A stretch of 21,107 bases of DNA from JAAZMA01 sp036720245 (GTDB taxonomy: Bacteria > Bacillota > Clostridia > Tissierellales > Tepidimicrobiaceae). Both the position numbers and the translations under genes were made by a program. The notes beneath the pieces were generated by a model. The model saw nothing but the letters and a program-made list of their open reading frames with translations. It was not told where the DNA came from and made no database searches. Location of the stretch: the NCBI GenBank assembly GCA_036720245.1, contig DAIMNI010000037.1:1-21107 (forward strand), read 5' to 3'. Each line of letters begins with the position of its first letter. Within the stretch, counting starts at the first letter, position 1. This document shows, in pieces, positions 14,755 through 21,107 of this stretch.

Positions 14755-15830
14755 GAAAAACTGAAGTTGCAATAATTGGTGGGGGTCCAGCTGGTTTATC
14801 CGCTGCAATATCTGCCGCATCTTGTGGAGCTAAGGTTACCCTTTTGGAAAGAGAAGACAATTTAGGAGGGCAGCTAAAAAAACAAACTCACAAATTTTTC
14901 GGATCCCAAAAACAATATGCATCTACTAGAGGATTTGATATAGGTAAAATCCTAGAAGAACAAATTAAAGAATATGAGGATAATATAGAGATACTTACCG
15001 ATGCTACTGTACTAGGATTTTTCGAAGATGGAGTACTTACTTATGAACACAATAAAGTATATAGAAAATTAAAACCAGAAAGATTGATTGTAGCCACTGG
15101 TGCATCAGAAAAATTTTTAGCATTTCCAAATAACGATTTGCCAGGAATTTATGGAGCAGGGGCAGTTCAGACTCTAATGAATGAATATGGAGTAAAACCT
15201 GGAGACAATGTATTAATGGTTGGAGCTGGAAATATAGGTCTTATTGTATCCTATCAATTAATGCAGGCAGGGGTAAATGTTAAAGCCATAATAGATGCTG
15301 CACCTCAAATAGGTGGCTATTTAGTCCATGCCTCAAAGATAAGAAGAGCAGGAGTTCCTATACTAGTATCCCATACTATAAAATATGCCCACGGCACTAA
15401 TAGTGTAGAAGGGGCTACCATATGGGAATTAGATGAGAAATGGAATCCTATTCCCGGAACTGAGAAGGAAATAGATACAGATGTAATTTGTATATCCGTT
15501 GGACTATCACCTATTGGAGAGTTTTTATGGAATGCAGGTTGCGATATGAAATATGTACCCGAATTAGGTGGACATGTACCAATGAGAGACAAAAATTTAA
15601 AAACTTCTGTAGGTAAAGTGTATGTAGCTGGAGATGCAGCTGGAATTGAGGAGGCTAGTTCTGCCATGGTAGAAGGTAGATTGGCAGGTATATCGGCAGC
15701 CATAAGTTTAGGATATGAAAGTGAAGAATTTGAAGAATTAAGAGAAGATTATATAGAACAGCTAAATTCCCTTAGATCTGGACCAGTAGGACAAAAGATA
15801 CTAAGTGGTCTTAACAAAGTATTGGTATAG
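14751..15830 (+). CDS. FAD/NAD(P)-binding flavoprotein subunit (HcnB-like, N-terminal part)
   Basis: The protein has 359 residues and a two-dinucleotide-binding-domain fold. An N-terminal GGGPAG (10-15) binds FAD, a second GAGNIG (about 158-163) is positioned for NAD(P), and the C-terminal VYVAGDAAGIEEASSAMVEG closes the FAD site. FFGSQKQYASTRGFDIGKIL matches the alpha-type subunit of HcnB-like and proline dehydrogenase complexes. In HcnB-type proteins an iron-sulfur BFD domain is fused at the C-terminus; here that domain is in the separate next gene. ATGA overlap with the [2Fe-2S] gene and a 12-base gap to the next gene show one operon. It probably passes electrons from the substrate-oxidising subunit to NAD+ or another acceptor. 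Confidence 0.9.
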   Translation: MRKTEVAIIGGGPAGLSAAISAASCGAKVTLLEREDNLGGQLKKQTHKFFGSQKQYASTRGFDIGKILEEQIKEYEDNIEILTDATVLGFFEDGVLTYEHNKVYRKLKPERLIVATGASEKFLAFPNNDLPGIYGAGAVQTLMNEYGVKPGDNVLMVGAGNIGLIVSYQLMQAGVNVKAIIDAAPQIGGYLVHASKIRRAGVPILVSHTIKYAHGTNSVEGATIWELDEKWNPIPGTEKEIDTDVICISVGLSPIGEFLWNAGCDMKYVPELGGHVPMRDKNLKTSVGKVYVAGDAAGIEEASSAMVEGRLAGISAAISLGYESEEFEELREDYIEQLNSLRSGPVGQKILSGLNKVLV

Positions 15831-15842
15831 GGAGGGTTAGAT

Positions 15843-16607
15843 ATGTTAATAAAAACTGGGGTACCAACGAAGGAAGATATAGCTGGGATTGTTCCGCCAA
15901 AAGAAGTATTAGAAAAAGGGCCTGTAGCAGTAATAGAATGCTATCAGAAAATCCCTTGTAATCCTTGCTATACTGCTTGTAAATTTGGTGCTATTAAGGA
16001 ATTTGAAGATATAAATGATAGGCCAGAAATATTTTTTGAAAAATGTACTGCTTGTGGGCAATGTGTAATGAAATGTCCAGGTTTGGCAATATTTATAGTA
16101 GATGAAACCTATTCTGAAACTGAAGCCACAGTAATGCTACCCTATGAATATTTACCATTGCCAGAAAAGGACACTTATGTAACTGGATTAGATAGAGCAG
16201 GAAATCCTATATGTAGAGCTAAAGTAGTAAAAGTTAGAAATGCAAAGATGCAAAACAAAACTTCATTAGTTACATTGGCAGTACCTAAGGAATTTTCTAT
16301 GGAGGTAAGATCTCTTAATATAGAAGATTTTTATGATGATAACACAATCATATGTCGCTGTGAGGGAGTTACATTAGGAGAAATTAGAGAACTAATTAGA
16401 GAAGGCTATCAAACTTTAGATGAAATAAAGAGAATTAGTAGGGCAGGTATGGGGCCTTGTCAAGGACGAACCTGTAGACATTTGATAATGCAAGAACTAA
16501 GAAATGCTACAGGACAAAATATGGATGATATGCCTATGGGGACATTTAGACCGCCGACAGAACCTGTCAAACTTAAATATTTTGCTGGAGGTGATACTGA
16601 TGAATAA
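15843..16607 (+). CDS. [4Fe-4S] ferredoxin/BFD-like [2Fe-2S] fusion subunit
   Basis: The protein has 254 residues and up to three iron-sulfur sites. Cys33/39/42/46 (ECYQKIPCNPCYTAC) and Cys68/71/74/78 (CTACGQCVMKCP) resemble ferredoxin clusters. Cys171/173/206/211 (CRCEGVT...GPCQGRTC) form a bacterioferritin-associated-ferredoxin-like [2Fe-2S] site, the domain normally fused to HcnB-like flavoproteins. GGGAGGG (15830-15836) precedes ATG 15843. The gene is third in the operon and overlaps the fourth by eight bases at ATGAATAA. It probably bridges electron flow in the dehydrogenase complex and may link it to a ferredoxin pool. Confidence 0.9.
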   Translation: MLIKTGVPTKEDIAGIVPPKEVLEKGPVAVIECYQKIPCNPCYTACKFGAIKEFEDINDRPEIFFEKCTACGQCVMKCPGLAIFIVDETYSETEATVMLPYEYLPLPEKDTYVTGLDRAGNPICRAKVVKVRNAKMQNKTSLVTLAVPKEFSMEVRSLNIEDFYDDNTIICRCEGVTLGEIRELIREGYQTLDEIKRISRAGMGPCQGRTCRHLIMQELRNATGQNMDDMPMGTFRPPTEPVKLKYFAGGDTDE

Positions 16608-17748
16608 AACTGCAGATGTGGTCATTATTGGTGGAGGTATTTCCGGCTGCTCTATTGCATATAATTTAGCTATAAAGGGTGTAAAAAACATAATAGTACT
16701 AGAAAAAAAATATTTGACTAGTGGATCCACTGGAAGATGTGGTGCAGGAATTAGAATGCAGTGGGGAACCAAAAGAAATTGTGAACTATCAAAAATGAGT
16801 GTAGAGTTTTTTGAAAATGCCAATGAAATATTGGGCTATGAAAGGGATATTGAATTTAACCAAGGGGGATATTTAATAGTTGCGGGTACGGAAGAGGAAG
16901 ACGCTCAATTTAGAGAAAATGTAGAACTACAAAATAGTTTAGGAATTCCATCAGTATATTTAACACCAAAGGAAGCTAAAGAAATTATTCCCTATATGGA
17001 TGAAACTAAAATAATAAGTGCTACTTTCTGTTCTAAGGATGGACATTTAAATCCATTCCATACTACGGAAGCCTATGCTAATGCAGCTAGACGATTAGGG
17101 GTAGAGATAATGACTTTTACTGAGGTAACGGGAATCAAAGTAGAAAAAGGTAAAATAGTTGGTGTAGAAACAAACAAAGGGGATATATCTACACCTATAG
17201 TTGTAAATGCAGCAGGAGGTTATGCAGCAGTAATAGGAGAAATGGCAGGTATTGATGTGCCAGTCTATGCAGAAAGACATCAAGTTTTAATAACTGAACC
17301 AGTAGAACCTTTACAAGGGCCAATGTATATGGGATTTTCTCTAAATATATATGCACAACAAACTCCCCATGGTTCCTTTATAATAGGTAGGGGAGATCCA
17401 ACAGAACCAAGAGATTTACGAATTACATCCTCTTGGAAATTCACAGAGAAGATGGCCAAAACCACTATGGAATTATTGCCTTTATTAGGGGAATTGGCAG
17501 TAGTAAGACAGTGGGCAGGATTATATACTATGACAGAGGATGCTCAGCCTATTTATGGAGCTGTTGATGAGATAGAAGGACTTTATTTAGCAGTTGGATT
17601 TAGTGGCCATGGATTTATGTTAGGGCCAGCCACAGGATTATTAATGGCAGAAACTATATTAGGTGAAGAAACCACCATAGACATTCACGATTTAGATATG
17701 GGTAGGTTTGAAAGAGGAGAATTAGGTTTTGAACCATCTGTGGTATAA
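16600..17748 (+). CDS. DAO-type FAD oxidoreductase, probable proline dehydrogenase catalytic subunit (HcnC-like)
   Basis: This flavoprotein of 382 residues belongs to the D-amino-acid/sarcosine oxidase (DAO) family. It opens with the FAD motif VVIIGGGISGCSIAYNLA, then TSGSTGRCGAGIRMQWGT, and ends with YLAVGFSGHGFMLGPATG, the family's conserved C-terminal FAD segment. It should oxidise the C-N bond of a secondary or primary amino acid. Proline is the most likely substrate because a PutP symporter follows and ornithine aminotransferase is nearby; hydroxyproline, sarcosine or opines are alternatives. ATG 16600 has GGAGGTG (16587-16593) upstream; an upstream in-frame extension would run deep into the previous gene. 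It is the last gene of the operon. Confidence 0.88.
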   Translation: MNKTADVVIIGGGISGCSIAYNLAIKGVKNIIVLEKKYLTSGSTGRCGAGIRMQWGTKRNCELSKMSVEFFENANEILGYERDIEFNQGGYLIVAGTEEEDAQFRENVELQNSLGIPSVYLTPKEAKEIIPYMDETKIISATFCSKDGHLNPFHTTEAYANAARRLGVEIMTFTEVTGIKVEKGKIVGVETNKGDISTPIVVNAAGGYAAVIGEMAGIDVPVYAERHQVLITEPVEPLQGPMYMGFSLNIYAQQTPHGSFIIGRGDPTEPRDLRITSSWKFTEKMAKTTMELLPLLGELAVVRQWAGLYTMTEDAQPIYGAVDEIEGLYLAVGFSGHGFMLGPATGLLMAETILGEETTIDIHDLDMGRFERGELGFEPSVV

Positions 17749-17773
17749 TATAATCTAAAGTATATATAGTGGT

Positions 17774-17810
17774 TTAACACGTCAATAGACAAAATATATT
17801 GACGTGTTAA
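17774..17810. repeat. Inverted repeat downstream of the dehydrogenase operon
   Basis: TTAACACGTCAATA (17774-17787) and its exact complement TATTGACGTGTTAA (17797-17810) flank a 9-base loop. It lies 25 bases after the operon. There is no T run, so it could be a terminator-like RNA stabiliser or a binding site. Confidence 0.65.
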
Positions 17811-17844
17811 CACTCACTAACTCCCTTAGGATTATTAGCTGAAA

Positions 17845-17885
17845 AATATTTTGAATATTCTTGCAAGGGGAATATTCAAAATATT
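17845..17885. promoter_or_regulatory. Inverted repeat overlapping the putP promoter
   Basis: AATATTTTGAATATTC (17845-17860) and GAATATTCAAAATATT (17870-17885) are perfect 16-bp complements around TTGCAAGGG. The right arm ends at the first base of the extended -10 motif, where it would cover the -35 region. Position fits an operator or activator site; a hairpin is also possible. Confidence 0.55.
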
Positions 17886-17893
17886 GTTATAAT
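17885..17893 (+). promoter_or_regulatory. Extended -10 sigma-A promoter of putP
   Basis: TGTTATAAT gives the TGN-TATAAT extended -10 motif about 80 bases before putP. There is no convincing -35, which suggests dependence on an activator or on the extended element. No sigma-54 site is visible before putP. Confidence 0.55.
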
Positions 17894-17975
17894 ATAAAAT
17901 CAGGGGAAAGGAGGCCAGAGTAGGAAAATTTTTAGCCGTTAAGATTTTGAATACTAAATAAAAGGGGGATTACCA

Positions 17976-19490
17976 ATGGCAGTGCATGGAGCTACAGTTT
18001 TTATGTTTGTGTTGTATTTAGTATTTATGATGGGTATTGGAATTTATTTTTATCAAAAAGGTAAAAACGATGACTCTTTATCAGGATACTTACTAGGTGG
18101 AAGGGATTTAAATCCTTTAGTTGCTGCAATAAGTGCCGGGGCTTCAGATATGAGTGGTTGGTTATTAATGGGATTACCAGGAGCTGCTTATTTAGCAGGA
18201 TATTCTGCAGGTTGGATAGGTATTGGTTTAGCAGTAGGAACTTGGCTAAACTGGCTTTTCGTAGCTAAAAGGTTTAGAATTTATACTGAAGTTTCTGGAG
18301 ATAGTATTACCATATCAGATTACTTTGAAAATAGATTTAGAGATAATAGTAGAATTCTTAGGGTAGTCTCAGCAGTATTTATCTTATTCTTTTTCTTTAT
18401 TTATACATCTTCAGGATTTGTGGCAGGGGCCAAATTATTTAACACAGTATTCGGTATGGAGTATGTACCTGCATTAATATTAGGTGCTGTAGTTATTTTA
18501 GGCTACACAGTATTAGGTGGATTTTTAGCAGTTAGCTGGACAGATTTATTCCAAGGGACACTAATGATCATTGCATTAGTAGGAGTACCTATAGGAGTAT
18601 TTCACGCACTAGGTGGGGTAGGCTCCACTATGGATTCCGTAAGGGCTATAAATCCTAATCTTCTTCATCTATTTAAAAATCCAGATGGAAGCTCCCTAGG
18701 GTTTTGGGCTACTGCATCATTAGTTGCTTGGGGATTAGGTTATCCTGGTATGCCTCATGTTATTACCCGATTTATGGCACTAAGGGATGCAAATGAAGCT
18801 AAAACTGCTAGAAGAATAGGTACATTTTGGGTTGTAATTGGGTTAATTTGTTCAGTATTAATAGGGACTATTGGAATAGTTTATTTACAGGATGCTCCAC
18901 TTCAAGGTGCAGATGTGGAAAAGGTATTTATGGTATTAATTCAATCAGTATTTAGTCCAGCCGTAGCAGGTTTATTCTTAGCAGCTATATTAGCAGCAGT
19001 AATGAGTACGGCCGACTCTCAGTTATTAGTAGCCTCTTCCTCATTTACAAAAGACTTTTATCAGGTATTCTTTAAAAAGGATGCTACAGATGAGGAATTA
19101 GTAAATGTTGGTCGTTGGTCAGTTATAATTGTTGCTATAGTAGCTTTTATACTTGCGTTAAACCCAGAAAATAAAGTATTAGACTTAGTTTCTTATGCTT
19201 GGGCAGGTCTAGGGGCAACCTTTGGACCAATAGTAGTAATGTCTCTATACTGGCGAGATATGAATAGAGAAGGAGCTATTGCTGGTATGATAGTTGGTGG
19301 ATTAACTGTAATCATATGGAATATGCTAAGTGGTGGGATCTTCGATGTATATGAAATATTACCAGGTTGGGTATTTGCATGTTTAGCTATATATATAGTA
19401 AGTAAAGCAACTGGGGGAGCACCAAATGAAGTTAAAGAAGAATTTGATAAAGTAGAAGGATTGGTAAAGGCTGGAGTAGAAAATAAATAG
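17976..19490 (+). CDS. putP: Sodium/proline symporter
   Basis: This membrane protein of 504 residues has about 13 transmembrane helices, the usual PutP size, in the sodium:solute symporter (SSS) family. The segment SAGASDMSGWLLMGLPGAA followed by GWIGIGLAVGTWLNW is nearly the same as the proline-transporter core around the Na+ and proline sites of E. coli PutP, and YPGMPHVITRFMALRDA and MSTADSQLLVASSSF are also diagnostic. AAAGGGGGAT (17961-17970) precedes ATG 17976. It lies 227 bases after the dehydrogenase operon with its own likely promoter. It imports proline with Na+, supplying the dehydrogenase encoded upstream. A strong hairpin follows at 19494-19539. Confidence 0.95.
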   Translation: MAVHGATVFMFVLYLVFMMGIGIYFYQKGKNDDSLSGYLLGGRDLNPLVAAISAGASDMSGWLLMGLPGAAYLAGYSAGWIGIGLAVGTWLNWLFVAKRFRIYTEVSGDSITISDYFENRFRDNSRILRVVSAVFILFFFFIYTSSGFVAGAKLFNTVFGMEYVPALILGAVVILGYTVLGGFLAVSWTDLFQGTLMIIALVGVPIGVFHALGGVGSTMDSVRAINPNLLHLFKNPDGSSLGFWATASLVAWGLGYPGMPHVITRFMALRDANEAKTARRIGTFWVVIGLICSVLIGTIGIVYLQDAPLQGADVEKVFMVLIQSVFSPAVAGLFLAAILAAVMSTADSQLLVASSSFTKDFYQVFFKKDATDEELVNVGRWSVIIVAIVAFILALNPENKVLDLVSYAWAGLGATFGPIVVMSLYWRDMNREGAIAGMIVGGLTVIIWNMLSGGIFDVYEILPGWVFACLAIYIVSKATGGAPNEVKEEFDKVEGLVKAGVENK

Positions 19491-19493
19491 AAT

Positions 19494-19539
19494 CATAAAT
19501 AATGGGACTGTCACAAAGGTGATAGTCCCATTATTTATG
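19494..19539 (+). terminator. Strong hairpin terminator after putP
   Basis: A 21-base stem (19494-19514 with 19519-19539, one G-U) closes around loop AAAG. The outer CATAAATAAT/ATTATTTATG makes it symmetric, and there is only a weak T-rich tail. It separates putP from the regulator at 19633. Confidence 0.75.
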
Positions 19540-19550
19540 AATAGTTTAAA

Positions 19551-19579
19551 TGGACAAATTTAAGGCTTTCCTATATACT
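19551..19579 (+). promoter_or_regulatory. Sigma-A promoter of the RocR-like activator gene
   Basis: TGGACA (19551-19556), a 17-base spacer and TATACT (19574-19579) each differ from consensus by one base. They lie about 55 bases before ATG 19633. Confidence 0.65.
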
Positions 19580-19632
19580 TAATAGAGAGGAAAACATTTA
19601 CATTCTTATAAACTATTTTGGGGTGGTGTATA

Positions 19633-21033
19633 ATGGATTATAAAAGAATTTTTCAACTTATGATTAAACACCTAGATGAAGGTATAATAGTTGTAAATTC
19701 GGAGCTGGATATCTTATATTTTAACGAACCATCTATAGATATTACGGGATTTGGATCAAAAGAAGCCATAGGCAAAAACTTATTTGAAGTTTTTCCCAAT
19801 ATAAGCAAAGATAATAGTACTTTTTGGAAAGTTATGAGCACGGGAGAGCCAATAATAGAATATGTACAAAAATATATGAATTGTAAAGGGAAAAATGTTA
19901 CCATAGTTACATCTACCATTCCGATTATAAATGGGGATATCATAGAGGGTGCTATAGAAATTTTCAAAGATGTTACTCAGATTATAGAATTATCAGAAAG
20001 GATAGTATCTTTACAAGAAACCCTATATGGAAGAAGAACTAATGGGGAGGCTAAATTTTTAGCTAATGGGACTCAATACACTCTAGGGGATATAATCGGA
20101 GATAGCCCTTCGATTAAACAATTGAAGGAAAAAGCTTTAAAAGTTGCATCTAGTGATTCTCCAGTTTTCGTATTTGGTGAAACTGGTACTGGAAAAGAAT
20201 TAGTAGTTCAATCCCTTCACAATTTATCCAATAGAAGGGACAAACCTTTTATAGCTCAAAACTGTAGTGCATTGCCGGAAAATCTTTTAGAAAGTATGTT
20301 ATTTGGGACAGCCCAAGGCGGTTTTACAGGTGCTAAGGATAAGCAAGGCTTATTTGAAGTAGCAGATGGGGGAACTTTATTTTTAGATGAATTAAACTCC
20401 ATGAGTCTAGGATTACAGGCAAAACTTCTTAGAGTAATAGAAGATGGAGTCATAAGAAGAGTAGGCAGCACTACTACGCAAGTAGTAGATGTTCGGATAA
20501 TTGCAGCATCAAATGTGGAGCCAATAAAATTATTGGAGGAGGGAAAATTACGAAATGATTTATATTATAGATTGAACGTAATATATTTTCAAGTCCCCCT
20601 TCTAAGAGAAAGAAGAGAGGATATTCCAATTTTAGTGGACCATTTTATTGATTCCTGTAATAAAAAAATGAATAAGTTTGTTAAGGGCGTAGATGAGGAA
20701 GTAATGGCCTATTTTTATAATAATGATTGGCCAGGCAATGTAAGGGAATTACAAAATACCATTGAATCTGCTATGAACTTTGTTGAGGGAGACTATATAA
20801 CTATGGCAGATTTACAAAACTTTAATTATCCTTGTGTAAAAGAATTGAAAAAGGTTCCAACAGAATTGGTAAGGAAAGAGGCAGTAAGCCTTAAGGAAGC
20901 TGTGGAGGAATATGAAAAGCAGCTTATAAAAATCGCTTTAGACGAGGCAGGGCAAAATTGTGCTAAAGCAGCTAGAGCTCTTAAAGTCCCAAAACAAACT
21001 CTTCATGGTAAAGTAAAAAGATATGGATTATAA
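19633..21033 (+). CDS. RocR-like sigma-54-dependent activator with PAS domain
   Basis: The protein has 466 residues. A PAS domain (about 8-115, opening MIKHLDEGIIVVNSELDILY) is followed by a short helix and the AAA+ domain (about 152-385). Walker A is GETGTGKE (182-189) and Walker B is TLFLDE (248-253), followed by LNSMSLGLQAKLLRVIEDG. The sigma-54 contact loop reads GGFTGA (229-234) instead of the canonical GAFTGA. The C-terminal Fis-type HTH (NCAKAARALKVPKQTLHGKVKRYGL) and overall layout resemble RocR, which activates arginine/ornithine degradation genes in Bacillus subtilis. ATG 19633 follows GGGGTGGTG (19620-19628); TTG 19618 is too early for that site. It follows putP behind a terminator and has its own promoter. 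Its targets could be here or beyond the window. Confidence 0.9.
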   Translation: MDYKRIFQLMIKHLDEGIIVVNSELDILYFNEPSIDITGFGSKEAIGKNLFEVFPNISKDNSTFWKVMSTGEPIIEYVQKYMNCKGKNVTIVTSTIPIINGDIIEGAIEIFKDVTQIIELSERIVSLQETLYGRRTNGEAKFLANGTQYTLGDIIGDSPSIKQLKEKALKVASSDSPVFVFGETGTGKELVVQSLHNLSNRRDKPFIAQNCSALPENLLESMLFGTAQGGFTGAKDKQGLFEVADGGTLFLDELNSMSLGLQAKLLRVIEDGVIRRVGSTTTQVVDVRIIAASNVEPIKLLEEGKLRNDLYYRLNVIYFQVPLLRERREDIPILVDHFIDSCNKKMNKFVKGVDEEVMAYFYNNDWPGNVRELQNTIESAMNFVEGDYITMADLQNFNYPCVKELKKVPTELVRKEAVSLKEAVEEYEKQLIKIALDEAGQNCAKAARALKVPKQTLHGKVKRYGL

Positions 21034-21107
21034 TTAATAATACAAAAATTTTAAATCGGGTAGGAGGTAAATAATTATTTTATTTACCGACCTCCCCCAC
21101 CACCGCA

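Noticed and set aside
16504..16599. Longer frame for the DAO-type subunit starting inside the preceding gene
   Set aside because: It would overlap about 100 bases of the iron-sulfur gene and put extra residues before the FAD motif; ATG 16600 has a clear ribosome-binding site.
21059..21103. GGAGGTAAAT...ATTTACCGACCTCC at the window edge as a terminator of the RocR-like gene
   Set aside because: The arms pair only with a bulge and the sequence is cut off by the window end, so it cannot be judged.

Overview
The window reads as a chromosome segment from a low-GC, anaerobic Firmicute. Codons are very AT-rich, Shine-Dalgarno sites are strong (AGGAGG/AGGGGG), and TTG and GTG starts are frequent. 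A T-box leader, sigma-54 enhancer-binding regulators and ornithine/proline genes point to an amino-acid-fermenting member of the Clostridia, possibly Tissierellales-like. That taxonomic placement is inference.

Region 1 (1-4000) holds the tail of an unrecognised gene and two ECF sigma systems. The first is a sigma factor fused to a large C-terminal domain, with an internal ribosome-binding site exactly at the domain junction. The second is a compact operon of sigma factor, zinc-finger anti-sigma factor and YfjL-like membrane protein. This operon is bracketed by two pairs of 25-bp palindromic REP-like repeats, and the downstream pair encloses a relic of the 3' end of the DUF2935 gene found 6 kb away.

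Region 2 (4000-7010) carries an M18 aminopeptidase and a YczE-family membrane protein gene sitting between two 102-bp direct copies of the aminopeptidase gene's 3' end (93% identical), a footprint of insertion or duplication. An XRE-type regulator follows, with a perfect 16-bp palindrome in front of it.

Region 3 (7010-10190) is a T-box-controlled ABC transporter operon of the TrpXYZ type: lipoprotein, permease and ATPase. The specifier loop contains no Trp codon; the most plausible specifier is a Tyr codon, so the substrate may be tyrosine.

Region 4 (10190-21107) is a proline/ornithine module. On the minus strand are a DUF2935 putative metalloprotein and ornithine aminotransferase (RocD). 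On the plus strand, a PAS/AAA+/Fis sigma-54 activator precedes a four-gene, HcnABC-like amino-acid dehydrogenase made of a [2Fe-2S] protein, an FAD/NAD(P)-type flavoprotein, a [4Fe-4S]/BFD iron-sulfur protein and a DAO-type flavoprotein. A PutP Na+/proline symporter and a second, RocR-like sigma-54 activator follow. A sigma-54 -24/-12 promoter and two GTCA-N6-TGAC dyads 21 bp apart lie between the first activator and the dehydrogenase operon. The simplest model is that proline enters through PutP, is oxidised to pyrroline-5-carboxylate by the multi-subunit dehydrogenase, and meets the RocD product at glutamate semialdehyde, with the pathway switched on by sigma-54 activators.
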